Of a DNA stretch of 49,935 nucleotides, positions 1 through 8,429 are shown piece after piece (the first letter of the stretch is position 1; the number at the start of each line of letters is the position of its first letter). Location of the stretch: NCBI GenBank assembly GCA_024274785.1, contig JAJSAM010000025.1, forward strand, positions 1 to 49,935, in the 5' to 3' direction. The stretch comes from Planctomycetota bacterium (GTDB taxonomy: Bacteria > Planctomycetota > JAJSAM01). Position numbers and translations under genes: made by a program. The notes beneath the pieces were generated by a model. That model was not told the origin of the DNA, did not search any database, and saw nothing but the letters and a program-made list of their open reading frames with translations.

Positions 1-1007
1 GCCAGGGGGCGGGGGTTACCCCTCGAGAGAAGATCCGGGTCGAGCGCCGGGCGCTCATCCGGCTCTGCCTCGAACCAGTCCAGGCGAAAGCGGTACTGCT
101 TGATCTGCATCCGGACGGACTTGCCGATCGGGGAATCGATGCCGGCCAGGAATTCCGATCGGGACGGCTCGAGCCAGTTCGACGCCAGCGGGACGAAGTC
201 AGCCTGGTAGGTCCGGACGTTCAGCTGGTACTCGCCGACCCGGTTCAGCTCTGCCTGCCGGAACGCCGTCGGGGTGAACACCGTGGTGGTGGCGTAGCGG
301 CTGATCTTTCCATTCCGCTTGACCAGGAGCACGGCCAGCCTCGGGGCGATCGGCGTCGGCCCCTCCTTCAGCCGGATGAGCTGTTCCTCCAGGTCCATGG
401 GCGAGGTGATTTCGGCGATGAACCGGACCTGGTCCCCGAACCGCAGCTCTCTCATGCCGGCGTACTCGAACTCCCAGATCGCGAGGTCGCCGCCATGGCC
501 GTGACGGCGAACCAGCGGGGCGTAACGCTCGTCGGTGGGATCCACGGGGAGGGGGGTCCGGTGCACGAGATTGTAGGCCCGGAAGGATGTGTTCTTCGCG
601 GCCATGATCACCGGGTAGCGGCTGAAGTCGCGGTTCCATGCGGAGAACTCGGAGTTCTCGAAGGGGCCGGGGGTGAGCTCCAGCAGGACGGAAGTCCTGG
701 CTTCGGGCTCCGGTTCAGGTCGGGAATTCGGTTCCTGCTCCGGTGGCCGGGGTGGCGTAAGCAGCGGATCCTCCTCCTCGGAACCGGCCCCGGTCTCCTC
801 CTCGCGCTCGATCGTTCGAATCCGGGACCGGCGGATCGTCATCCGCATCCCATCGGTGAGAGCCAGGTCGATCTCCTCCGCGTTCTCACGGATGATCTTG
901 CCGGTCAGCGTGGCTCCGTTCCGGAGCACGATCCGAGCCCCCCGGGCCGGGAACGCAATCAGCGTGAGTGTGAGGAACAACAGGCTGGCAACGACGACTG
1001 ATCGCAT
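1..1007 (-). CDS. Secreted protein of unknown function, 3' end outside window
   Basis: The frame reads on the minus strand from ATG at 1005-1007 and is still open at base 1, so the C-terminus is missing. GGAGGT lies five bases upstream of the ATG. Residues 1-23 form a signal peptide (MRSVVVASLLFLTLTLIAFP then ARG). The mature N-terminus (about 24-65) is a small beta-rich module with the pattern RIVLRNGATLTGKI, like short modules in exported proteins of Planctomycetota-type genomes. An acidic, proline-rich linker follows (about 70-100), then a roughly 230-residue domain I do not recognise. The export prediction is firm; the function is unknown. Confidence 0.8.
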   Translation of the reverse strand, partial: MRSVVVASLLFLTLTLIAFPARGARIVLRNGATLTGKIIRENAEEIDLALTDGMRMTIRRSRIRTIEREEETGAGSEEEDPLLTPPRPPEQEPNSRPEPEPEARTSVLLELTPGPFENSEFSAWNRDFSRYPVIMAAKNTSFRAYNLVHRTPLPVDPTDERYAPLVRRHGHGGDLAIWEFEYAGMRELRFGDQVRFIAEITSPMDLEEQLIRLKEGPTPIAPRLAVLLVKRNGKISRYATTTVFTPTAFRQAELNRVGEYQLNVRTYQADFVPLASNWLEPSRSEFLAGIDSPIGKSVRMQIKQYRFRLDWFEAEPDERPALDPDLLSRGNPRPL

Positions 1008-1088
1008 CACAGACCTCCAAGGCATCGCCTCTCTATCGGCCGCCCCCGATCGGGAGCTTGAGCAATCCTCTCCGGGGGGGGTAGAACG

Positions 1089-3605
1089 GTGGCCATGGGA
1101 ACCTCAGAGATCATCCCGGTGGCCCCCCTCGCCCTGCCCGACGCCGACGCCCTCGAGGACACCGCCTTCCTCACCGCCATGACCATGGTGTTGATGGGGA
1201 ACTACGCCCGGACCGGACATTTCGGGGGCCCCCTCGCCACGGTGCCCTATTGCGTCGCCGCTCACCTCGGCGGCCCGGAGCGCGGCGGCCTGCGCTACGA
1301 CCTGCGGGCGCCGAAACACCCGTTCGCAGACAAATTCATGATCTCCGGCGGCCACAATATCCCGGCCTGCTATGCGTTGTGGATGGTGCTCTACGAAGCG
1401 CTCGGACGGCGGCGCGATGCGGGTGGCGGGTCGGAGTTCGACTTCGACCCCCGCGCGGCGGTGCTCCCGGTGGACGCCCTCGGTTTTCGTCGTGGTGCCG
1501 GTGCGCTCGTGAGCCTGCTCGAGGACCAGGGGCTTTCGGACCATCCTCTGTTCGCGACGGCGAAGCTGCGCGGCATCCGGTCGCTGGCCGGCCACGCCGA
1601 GACCACCGACGTCACCAACGACGTGAACGGCGGCCCCTCCGGAATCGGCCTGGCCACCGCGGCGGGCAAGGCGCTCTTCTGGGACATCGCCGGGGCGCCG
1701 GACTCCCTGAAGATCCTCGCCATCGAGGGTGAGTTCGCGCTGACCGAGGGCCACGCCCAGGAGTTGAAGACGGCGGCGCTTGCCCAGCGGGTCGGCAAGC
1801 GGCTCCGGATCCTCCTCTCCATGAACAACGCCGGGATCGACGACCGGTTGCTGGGGGGCGTCATTCACGCACAGTACACCGACTACGATCTCGCCCGGCA
1901 GTGGAGTTCCTACGGCTGGAATGTGCTCGCGCTCGGGGACGGGAACGACTTTCCTCAGATCCTCGGCGCGCTCCTGGCGATGGAGGAGTGGCCCGGGGAG
2001 GATCGCCGGCCCCTGATCGTGATCGGGAACACGCTGAAAGGCTGGTGGCCGGCGGCGGTGGATGGGCAGATCGAAGGTTACGGCGACCAGCTCACCGGCC
2101 ACCCGAGCCACCCCTACGCCCTGCCGCAGAACGGTGCATACTTCGTGGCGCTGGCCGAGACGTTCGAGCGGCGGTTCGGCGTGGCTTTCGAAGGCATCCG
2201 GGACGGCGTCCCCGCCACCGAAGCGGATCGCCTGGTGCAGTTCAAGACCAACATCGATGTGGCCATGAGCGTGCTCGAGTCGCGGTCGGGGTTGCTCGAG
2301 TTCATCTCCGACCGCGTGCTCGCGATCGCCAGGACGCTCGAACGTCACCCCGGAGTGCTCTTCGACACCGCGCGCGACCCCTTCCGCGACGAGCGCCTCT
2401 CGGTCGGGAAGCTGCCGGTGGAGCCGGTGACCGTCACCGTCACCGATCCCCGCTCCGGCGCCCGGCAAACGAGGGAGATCAGCCTCTTCCGCCGTGCCGG
2501 CGAGAGGGCCGGGGCCCGGCAGGCGATCAGCGAGATCGGCAAGTGGATGAACTTCGTCACCGGCGGCCGCTTTCTGACGATGGCGGCGGATCTCTCCTCG
2601 TCGATCAATGTCGAGGGCTGCCATTTCTTCGGCCACTACGACCCCGTCGACAACCCGGCGGGTACGAGGCTCAAGGCGCCGATCCAGGAGGCGGCGAACG
2701 CGGCGACGATTGCCGGGGCGTTGAGCCAGAACGTCTCCGCCGATCCGGAAGTCCATGCCGGCATGTGGGGCCTTTCCGGGACCTACGGTGCGTTCACCCC
2801 GTTGATGTACACGCCGGCCCGGGTGTTCTCTCAGCAGTGCCAGGACAGCCCGGTGGCACAGGGCGTTCTGACGGTGCTCGCCGGCCACTCCGGCCCGGAG
2901 ACGGCCGAGGACGCCCGCACCCACTTCGGGATCTTCGCCCCGCAGGTGTGGACGCTGCTCCCGCGCGGCCAGGTGGTGAATCTCTATTTCTGGGACTACA
3001 ACGACGTGGCGCCAGCCTACTTTGCCGCCGCCGCCCGCGCGGCCCGGACGAGAGAGGTCAGCATCATCGTCATCCACGTGGCGCGCCCGGACGCCCTGGT
3101 GGTGGATCGATCCACTCTCGCCGACCCGGACCCGCTCGCCGCCTCGAAGGGGATCTATCTGCTCCGCGACTTCGTTCCCGACCGGGAGCCGATGGGCACC
3201 GTTTTCGTGCAGGGAGCGAGCAGTACGCAGAACCTGCTCGCCGTGCTCCCGCAGTTCGACGCCGCCGGGGTGAACGTCCGCGTGGCGGCGGTGATCAGCG
3301 AGGAGCTGTTCGCCTGGCAGCCCGGGGAGTATCGGTCCGCGGTGCTCCCGGAGTCGGCCCGTTACGACGCGATGGTGGTGAGCACGATGACCCGCCGCGT
3401 CCCCCCGGTGGCGAACCTCGGTCCCCTGACCGACGAGTACTCCCTCTACGCCGACAAGGACGATCGCTGGCGCACCGGCGGCTCGGAGGCGGACGTCATC
3501 GCGGAGGCGGGCCTCGACCCGGACGCGATCCTGAAGGGAGTGACGACTTTCGCGCGGGATCGGGACGAGCGTCTGGCCCGGCAGCGGGCGGCGCTCAACG
3601 GGTGA
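1089..3605 (+). CDS. Transketolase-like thiamine-diphosphate enzyme, long form
   Basis: An 838-residue protein with the two-part layout of transketolase. The N-terminal half has GHFGGPLA (about 43-50), SGGHNIPACYALW, NDVNGGPSGIGLATAAGKA and a TPP-binding stretch beginning EGEFALTEGHAQE (about 213) and ending in NN about 30 residues later. The family normally has GDG at that point, so Asp is replaced by Glu. The C-terminal half has the pyrimidine-domain and transketolase C-terminal pattern, ending GSEADVIAEAGLDPDAIL. Usual transketolases are about 650-680 residues, so this one is clearly longer. Likely role: ketol transfer between sugar phosphates; a related TPP activity such as a keto-acid dehydrogenase E1 or phosphoketolase is possible. 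GTG at 1089 is seven bases from a G-rich run; ATG at 1095 is the alternative start. Confidence 0.8.
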   Translation: MAMGTSEIIPVAPLALPDADALEDTAFLTAMTMVLMGNYARTGHFGGPLATVPYCVAAHLGGPERGGLRYDLRAPKHPFADKFMISGGHNIPACYALWMVLYEALGRRRDAGGGSEFDFDPRAAVLPVDALGFRRGAGALVSLLEDQGLSDHPLFATAKLRGIRSLAGHAETTDVTNDVNGGPSGIGLATAAGKALFWDIAGAPDSLKILAIEGEFALTEGHAQELKTAALAQRVGKRLRILLSMNNAGIDDRLLGGVIHAQYTDYDLARQWSSYGWNVLALGDGNDFPQILGALLAMEEWPGEDRRPLIVIGNTLKGWWPAAVDGQIEGYGDQLTGHPSHPYALPQNGAYFVALAETFERRFGVAFEGIRDGVPATEADRLVQFKTNIDVAMSVLESRSGLLEFISDRVLAIARTLERHPGVLFDTARDPFRDERLSVGKLPVEPVTVTVTDPRSGARQTREISLFRRAGERAGARQAISEIGKWMNFVTGGRFLTMAADLSSSINVEGCHFFGHYDPVDNPAGTRLKAPIQEAANAATIAGALSQNVSADPEVHAGMWGLSGTYGAFTPLMYTPARVFSQQCQDSPVAQGVLTVLAGHSGPETAEDARTHFGIFAPQVWTLLPRGQVVNLYFWDYNDVAPAYFAAAARAARTREVSIIVIHVARPDALVVDRSTLADPDPLAASKGIYLLRDFVPDREPMGTVFVQGASSTQNLLAVLPQFDAAGVNVRVAAVISEELFAWQPGEYRSAVLPESARYDAMVVSTMTRRVPPVANLGPLTDEYSLYADKDDRWRTGGSEADVIAEAGLDPDAILKGVTTFARDRDERLARQRAALNG

Positions 3606-3613
3606 GGCTGTTT

Positions 3614-3739
3614 TAGTACTGACGTTCGAAGTCTTCGCGGCGCTCGCAGATTCTTCGTGACGTTCTCGGATTGCCGACACGGTCGATACGGAGATCGACC
3701 CTCCGAGCTCGGTTTTGTCTGCGGCTCAGCCGCGCTGTG
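3614..3739 (-). repeat. Dispersed palindromic repeat, copy A (expanded variant)
   Basis: Read on the minus strand, this stretch opens CACAGCGCGGCTGAGCCGCA, continues through an AGGGTCGA-TCTCC palindrome and a CGACCGTG(C/T)CGGC block, and ends GCGCCGCGAAGACTTCGAAC. The same order of blocks occurs at 35757-35850 and, shortened, at 29092-29152. Compared with those copies it carries extra bases in the middle. It lies between convergent genes and overlaps the last codons and stop of the DUF4143 gene, so the repeat supplies that gene's C-terminal residues. Confidence 0.75.
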
Positions 3740-4928
3740 GGCGATCCGGCGCCCAATCGTAGTTCGCAATCTCATGCCATGGCAGAACGGTCCCCGCACT
3801 CCTGCGCTGGAGTTCCTCACCGCCATAGATCAGCACCTGGTCGAGGATCGACACCGCGGCGGAGTGAGTGGTCGCCAGCCGCGCAAGGGCGTGCAGCGAG
3901 CGGAAGGCGTCTGACGGAACCGTCTTGCCGGCTTTCATCTCGGCCGCGAGCATTTCCGTTCCCAGGTCGAGCACCAGATCGACCTCCTCGCCCTTGTGGT
4001 CCCGGTAGAAGAAGAGGCGCTCCCTCAGCCCACGATGGACCCGCGCTTTCGCAATCTCGCTCACTGCCCAGCACTCGAAGATCGGACCTCGCAGGGGATG
4101 AGTCGCAAGCTGCTTTGTGGTTCGAATGCCGAGCAGGTAGCAGACGAGCCCCGTGTCGTAGAAGTAGAGCTTGGGGCGCCGGGTCAGCCTCTTCTTCAGA
4201 TTCCGATGGAGTGGAGGCAGGCGGAAAGCGATGTAGCCGGCTTCGAGGACGCTGAGCCAGGCCTTCGCGGTCGCCTGGGCGATGCCGCACACGGAACCGA
4301 AGGCCGACAAGTTCAGTACCTGCCCGACGTGACCTGCCGCCATCTCGAGGAAGGTCTGGAACGTGGTCAGATCGCCGATGTTCTTGATCTGCCGAACATC
4401 GCGCTCGAGATACGTCGCTACATATCCAGGCATCCAGTCATCGCGCTCGAGGCCCTGATCAAAGAGGCGTGGATAACCGCCGACGAGGAGAGTCGAGAGG
4501 AGGTCACAGGGCGGATCCGGAAACCGATTGACTTCCTCTCGCGCACACGGCAGCAGGTGCAGGACGGCAGTTCGCCCCGCCAGTGACTGGGAGATGCTCG
4601 TGAGCAGCCCGAAGTTCTGGGATCCGGTCAGGACGAATTCGCCGTTCCTGCCCGACTCGTCGACGCGAATCTGGATGAAGGACAGAAGCTCCGGCAATTT
4701 CTGGATCTCATCGATCACCGCTCCGTCCGGATAGGCGTCAAGGAACCCGCGGGGATCGTCGGCGGCGAACCTGCGCACGTCGGGCTGCTCGAGGTTGGTG
4801 TAGGGCAGGTCGGGGAAGGTTTGCCGGCAGAGTGTGGTCTTACCGGATTGCCGCGGCCCTGTGACCGTCACCACCGGCAGGATCCCGGCAGCGCGCCGCA
4901 ACTCCTCCTGCATGGTCCGCACGATCAT
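3726..4928 (-). CDS. ATPase with AAA_14 and DUF4143 domains
   Basis: A 400-residue protein with the standard two-domain layout of the family. The N-terminal AAA domain has a Walker A GPRQSGKTT (about 24-32), a Walker B-like AVIDEIQKLPEL and a sensor motif LTGSQNF. The C-terminal DUF4143 part has the PKLYFYDTGLVCYLLGI motif, FECWAVSEI and a nuclease-like EEVDLVLDL followed by AAEMKAGKT, which resembles a restriction-endonuclease-fold D-(E/Q)xK core. The family is abundant in accessory DNA, often beside toxin-antitoxin genes, and its cellular role is unsettled. The last residues and the stop lie inside a dispersed repeat. A degraded relative sits at 45018-45341. Confidence 0.9.
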   Translation of the reverse strand: MIVRTMQEELRRAAGILPVVTVTGPRQSGKTTLCRQTFPDLPYTNLEQPDVRRFAADDPRGFLDAYPDGAVIDEIQKLPELLSFIQIRVDESGRNGEFVLTGSQNFGLLTSISQSLAGRTAVLHLLPCAREEVNRFPDPPCDLLSTLLVGGYPRLFDQGLERDDWMPGYVATYLERDVRQIKNIGDLTTFQTFLEMAAGHVGQVLNLSAFGSVCGIAQATAKAWLSVLEAGYIAFRLPPLHRNLKKRLTRRPKLYFYDTGLVCYLLGIRTTKQLATHPLRGPIFECWAVSEIAKARVHRGLRERLFFYRDHKGEEVDLVLDLGTEMLAAEMKAGKTVPSDAFRSLHALARLATTHSAAVSILDQVLIYGGEELQRRSAGTVLPWHEIANYDWAPDRPQRG

Positions 4929-4949
4929 GCAGATACGATCCCACGAACA

Positions 4950-4982
4950 GTACAGTTAGTCAATCCAAATAACAAACTGTAC
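4950..4982 (-). promoter_or_regulatory. Inverted repeat upstream of the DUF4143 gene, possible operator
   Basis: GTACAGTT at 4950-4957 and AACTGTAC at 4975-4982 form a perfect 8-bp inverted repeat with a 17-base AT-rich spacer, just 5' of the DUF4143 start. The AT-rich island stands out against the high-GC background and could hold the promoter. The rest of the 4929-5222 interval shows nothing I can name. Operator function is inference. Confidence 0.35.
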
Positions 4983-5222
4983 CAACCCCCATCATTCAGT
5001 TGCGCCCCAGGCGTTGCCATGCCGAGAAGCCGAAAGGCGCGCGTCGTCGGCCGTGCGCGGGCGCCCGTGGGGGCGGCCAACGCTCCCGGTCCCGCCGACC
5101 CCGGCATTTTCAGTGCCGTGCTCCGAGTCCAACCTGTCCGCTCGCGCTCGGACCCCCGCCCCTCACGGACCGCGCTGGAAGATCCGGTGGAGCGGGCGGG
5201 CGGCCTGGTCGTGGCGGGACCA

Positions 5223-6188
5223 CTAGATCCGGTCGCCGTCCACCTTCAGGACGAGCCTGGTTCCGTCCGGGAGGTTCAGGCTCTTGCGGTCTTCCGCGGT
5301 TTCCGGGAGTGGGGCGGTCTGGCCGATCGTCGATTCCAACTCCTTCAGGTCGATGCACACCCTCGCGGCGGCCCAGAGGTCCTCGAACGTTCGCACCGGC
5401 CCCGCAGCCATGCTGTACACCCGGCGCGCACGGGCGGCCTCGGCACGCATCTCCCGGTCGGCCCGGCGGTCGGCCTCCGTGTACTCGCCGGTGACCGCGG
5501 TCTGCCAGGAGGTCATGGGGCCGTTGACGATCTCGCGGCGCGCATAGCTCACCTCACCTGCCGCGGTGACCCTCGCCCTGACGTGGACCAGCGCGAGATA
5601 GCGATCGAATTCGAGAGCGGTGAAGGCCACTTCCCAGGCCTCCGTCGGGTGCATGCTCCGGTCCTGGGGCAGCGCGCGCACGGTGCAGGCGTAACTCTCC
5701 GGCCGGAACTCGGTGATCTCCGGCTTCAAGTGCTTGAACTCCTCCCGCAATCGCTTCGCCGCGGCGATGATCCGGTCGGCGTCGGTCTTTCTCGTGATCA
5801 ACCGGCCGGGAATGAACAGTAACGCGGCGGCCCGGGCCTGCTTGCCGGTGCGGATCGCCGCCGGCGCGTGCCCGCCCTCCTGCGGCGCCTTCACGAGGAA
5901 GTGGCCGAGGTTCTCCGGCGTGAGCTCGTGGCCGGTGATCCGTTCGCCGTCCACCTTGCCGGCCAGCAGGTAGGGGAAAGCGTCCCCGAGGTAACGCGTG
6001 CTCTCGTACACTCTCAGCCCCTCGGTGAGTACAAGGCAGTCGAACGGCAGGTCGATCTCCCGCGTTGGCGAGCCCCGCGCCGACTCGCGCGCCGTCGGTT
6101 CCCGGGCGGAGAGAGGGGCGACGACGAGCACGAGAACGAGAAGGAGGGCGAGGCTGATGACCGTTCCTGCCGGCAGTCCTGGTTTCAT
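5223..6188 (-). CDS. Secreted protein of unknown function
   Basis: A 321-residue protein starting at ATG 6186-6188 with AAGGAGG six bases upstream. Residues 1-28 are a classic signal peptide (VISLALLLVLVLVVAPLSA, then a charged stretch). The mature part is soluble, with helical, charged segments around 130-160 and 225-260, and no motif I can tie to a family. It has its own divergent promoter region (6189-6269) shared with the flavin reductase cluster. I do not recognise the function; export is well supported. Confidence 0.8.
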   Translation of the reverse strand: MKPGLPAGTVISLALLLVLVLVVAPLSAREPTARESARGSPTREIDLPFDCLVLTEGLRVYESTRYLGDAFPYLLAGKVDGERITGHELTPENLGHFLVKAPQEGGHAPAAIRTGKQARAAALLFIPGRLITRKTDADRIIAAAKRLREEFKHLKPEITEFRPESYACTVRALPQDRSMHPTEAWEVAFTALEFDRYLALVHVRARVTAAGEVSYARREIVNGPMTSWQTAVTGEYTEADRRADREMRAEAARARRVYSMAAGPVRTFEDLWAAARVCIDLKELESTIGQTAPLPETAEDRKSLNLPDGTRLVLKVDGDRI

Positions 6189-6269
6189 GTGTGCCTCCTT
6201 CTCGCTAGATTAGAACGAACCGGCCTTCGCCGAGGTCTAAATGGTGTAAACCCACCGAAGGAGGGAGCT

Positions 6270-6848
6270 TTGAAGAAGTCACTGGGAGCAAGGACTCTCC
6301 TGCCGACCGCGCCGGTCTGGGTGGTGGGCACGTATGACGCGGACGGGAAGCCGAACGTGATGACGGCCTCCTGGGGCGGGATCTGCTGCAGCAAGCCGCC
6401 GTGCGTCGGCGTCTCCCTGCGCGCGGCTACGCACTCCCACGCCGCCATCAAGGCGCGGGGGGCGTTCACGGTGAGCGTGCCGTCCGAGGACCAGGTCCGG
6501 GAAGCCGACTACTTCGGCATCGTCTCCGGCAAGGACACGGACAAGTTCGAAGTTTCCGGCCTGACCCCGGTTCGCAGCGAACTCGTCGACGCCCCCTACG
6601 TCTCGCAGTTCCCGGTCGTGCTCGAGTGCCGGCTCCACCTGACCGTCGAGATCGGCCTCCACACCCAATTCATCGGCGAAATCCTCGACGTCAAGGCCGA
6701 CCAGGCGGTCCTCGCCGCGGATGGCCTGCCGGACCCGGCGAAAGTCAAACCGTTCCTCTACTGTCCCGAGGTGCGGGCCTATCATGGGCTCGGCGGGACG
6801 ATCGGGCGCGGGTTCCACGAGGGCAAGGAGTTGAAACGAAGATCATGA
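6270..6848 (+). CDS. Flavin reductase family protein (FMN-binding split barrel)
   Basis: A 192-residue protein. The TTG at 6270 is chosen because GGAGGG at 6260-6265 sits four to five bases upstream and because the family begins at this point (KKSLGARTLLPTAPVWVVGT). Family pattern seen: PVWVVGTYDADGKPNVMTAS, CVGVSLRAATHS, GAFTVSVPSEDQVREADYFG and a C-terminal RAYHGLGGTIGRGF. Members bind FMN or FAD and either reduce flavin with NAD(P)H or use the bound flavin as a redox or haem cofactor; the substrate here is not clear. The stop overlaps the ATG of the cation transporter by three bases, so the two are probably translated together. Confidence 0.85.
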   Translation: MKKSLGARTLLPTAPVWVVGTYDADGKPNVMTASWGGICCSKPPCVGVSLRAATHSHAAIKARGAFTVSVPSEDQVREADYFGIVSGKDTDKFEVSGLTPVRSELVDAPYVSQFPVVLECRLHLTVEIGLHTQFIGEILDVKADQAVLAADGLPDPAKVKPFLYCPEVRAYHGLGGTIGRGFHEGKELKRRS

Positions 6849-7798
6849 GCGAGGCTGGTCACCAGACTGATCACGAGGCCGGCGCGAAGAAAGCGGTCAT
6901 CGCCGCCCTCTTCGCCAACATGGCGGTAGCGGCGGGGAAGTTCACCGCCTGGGGCATCAGCGGCAGTTCGGCCATGCTGGCGGAATCGTTCCACTCGGTC
7001 GCCGACACCGTGAACCAGGCTTTTCTGCTCCTCGGGATGAAGCTCGGGAAGAAGCCGCCGGACGAGACGCACCCCTTCGGCTACGGCCGCGAGCGCTACT
7101 TCTGGGCGTTCATCGTGGCGCTCACCATCTTCTCCGTCGGGGCGGTGTTCTCGATCTTCGAGGGCGTGAAGAAGATCATCCATCCGCACCCGATCGAAAA
7201 CGCCACCATCACCTTCGTCGTGCTCGGCGCGGCCATGTTCTTCGAATCCTTCGCTCTGCGCGTGGCCTGGAAGGAGTTCACGGAGTGGCGTGTGCTGAAC
7301 CCCGGACCGCTGTGGGAAGGACTCAAGGTCTCGAAGAGCCCGACGATCCTGGTGGTGCTCTTCGAGGACACCGCGGCGCTCCTCGGGATCCTCGTCGCCG
7401 CGGCGGGCATCGGCATGACCCTGTGGACCGGCGAGCCGGTCTGGGATGGGATCGCCTCCGTGGTGATCGGCGTGATCCTCTTCGGCGCCGCCTACTTCCT
7501 CGGTTGGCGCACGCACCGGCTCCTCATCGGCGAGGGGGCCACGCCGGCGGACCGGGAGCGGATTCGGGAGGCGGTGGAAGGAGTGCCGGAAGTCGCCTCG
7601 CTGATCGATCTGCTCACCCTGCACCTCGCGCCGCAGGAGATTCTCGTCAACCTGAACGTCAACTTCGCGGACGGCCTCGATACCGACATGGTCGAGGGGG
7701 TGATCGACCGGATCGAGACCCGCATCCGGGCGGCGGTACCGGCGGCCACCAGGATCTTCATCGAGGCGGAATCGCTGAGATCGTTCATCCGTTCGTGA
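6845..7798 (+). CDS. Cation diffusion facilitator (CDF) family metal transporter
   Basis: A 317-residue inner-membrane protein with about six hydrophobic segments. The TM2 metal-site motif appears as AESFHSVADTVNQ (about 38-50) and TM5 carries LFEDTAALLGIL (about 173-184). This ED-containing version is seen in a ZnT9-like bacterial subgroup, in place of the usual HxxxD. The C-terminal cytoplasmic part (about 225-317) has the ferredoxin-like fold pattern LIDLLTLHLAPQEILVNLNV. CDF proteins export divalent metals such as zinc, iron or manganese by proton antiport. The start ATG overlaps the flavin reductase stop, and DUF456 follows after 36 bases. Confidence 0.92.
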   Translation: MSEAGHQTDHEAGAKKAVIAALFANMAVAAGKFTAWGISGSSAMLAESFHSVADTVNQAFLLLGMKLGKKPPDETHPFGYGRERYFWAFIVALTIFSVGAVFSIFEGVKKIIHPHPIENATITFVVLGAAMFFESFALRVAWKEFTEWRVLNPGPLWEGLKVSKSPTILVVLFEDTAALLGILVAAAGIGMTLWTGEPVWDGIASVVIGVILFGAAYFLGWRTHRLLIGEGATPADRERIREAVEGVPEVASLIDLLTLHLAPQEILVNLNVNFADGLDTDMVEGVIDRIETRIRAAVPAATRIFIEAESLRSFIRS

Positions 7799-7834
7799 CA
7801 CTCCCGCGGAGAAAGCCTCAATAAGACATCAGGC

Positions 7835-8335
7835 ATGCTGACTGCAACGCTGATCTCCCTGGGAGTCCTGTTTCTCCTCGCCGGCCTGGTGGGGTGCATC
7901 CTGCCGATTCTCCCCGGGCCGCCGCTCAGCTTCGTCGGTCTGATCTGTCTGTGGTGGGCGCGCGATTTCACGGCCACCACCTTCGACGAGACGACGGTGA
8001 TCCTCGCCGCGGTGGTCGCGGTCGTCGCCACCGCCCTCGACTACGTAACGCCCGTGCTCGGGGCGAAGAAGTTCGGCGCCAGCAAGCTCGGCGTGTGGGG
8101 CTCGGTGATCGGCATGATCGTCGGCATCATCTGGTTCCCTCCGTTCGGGATGCTGATCGGGGCGTTCCTCGGCGCCATGCTCGGTGAACTGTACGCCGGC
8201 AAGGAGGGGGGCGAGGCGACGAAGGCCGCGATCGGAGTGTTCCTCGGCACCATCCTCGGCATCATCATCAAGACCGTCGCCTCGGGTTGGATCACCTGGG
8301 TCTTCATCAACGAGCTTATCCGGGGTCAGGTCTGA
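7835..8335 (+). CDS. DUF456 family membrane protein
   Basis: A 166-residue protein made almost entirely of hydrophobic and glycine-rich helices (about 5-30, 50-72, 85-125 and 135-160). The N-terminus LAGLVGCILPILPGPPLSFV and the central DYVTPVLGAKKFGASKLGVWGS are diagnostic of DUF456. The function of the family is unknown. It is the third gene of a forward cluster with the flavin reductase and the CDF transporter. The last codons and TGA lie inside the left inverted repeat of the element at 8322-8429, so the native C-terminus may have been altered by that insertion. Confidence 0.88.
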   Translation: MLTATLISLGVLFLLAGLVGCILPILPGPPLSFVGLICLWWARDFTATTFDETTVILAAVVAVVATALDYVTPVLGAKKFGASKLGVWGSVIGMIVGIIWFPPFGMLIGAFLGAMLGELYAGKEGGEATKAAIGVFLGTILGIIIKTVASGWITWVFINELIRGQV

Positions 8336-8429
8336 CATTTGTCCGAGTCCTGACGTTTTTCAGGGGGTAACGTACGGGCATGCAGCGCAAAAGAATGGCT
8401 GAACCCAGACAAATGTCAGACCTGACCCC
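8322..8429 (+). mobile_element. 108-bp MITE/REPIN-like element with perfect 22-bp terminal inverted repeats
   Basis: The left arm (8322-8343) begins GGGGTCAGGTCTGACATTTG and the right arm (8408-8429) is its exact reverse complement over 22 bases. Each arm holds an internal mini-palindrome GTCAG-GT-CTGAC. The 64-base core has no coding capacity. Such GGGGTCAG-tipped elements are commonly associated with REP-associated tyrosine (Y1) transposases; no transposase is in this window, so movement in trans is inference. The left end supplies the stop codon of DUF456 and the right end abuts the rlmB ATG at 8430. Confidence 0.85.

Noticed and set aside
1104..3680. 858-residue minus-strand open frame opposite the transketolase
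   Set aside because: Rich in Arg, Gly, His and Pro without motifs; it is the antisense shadow of a high-GC gene whose plus-strand product has clear transketolase motifs.
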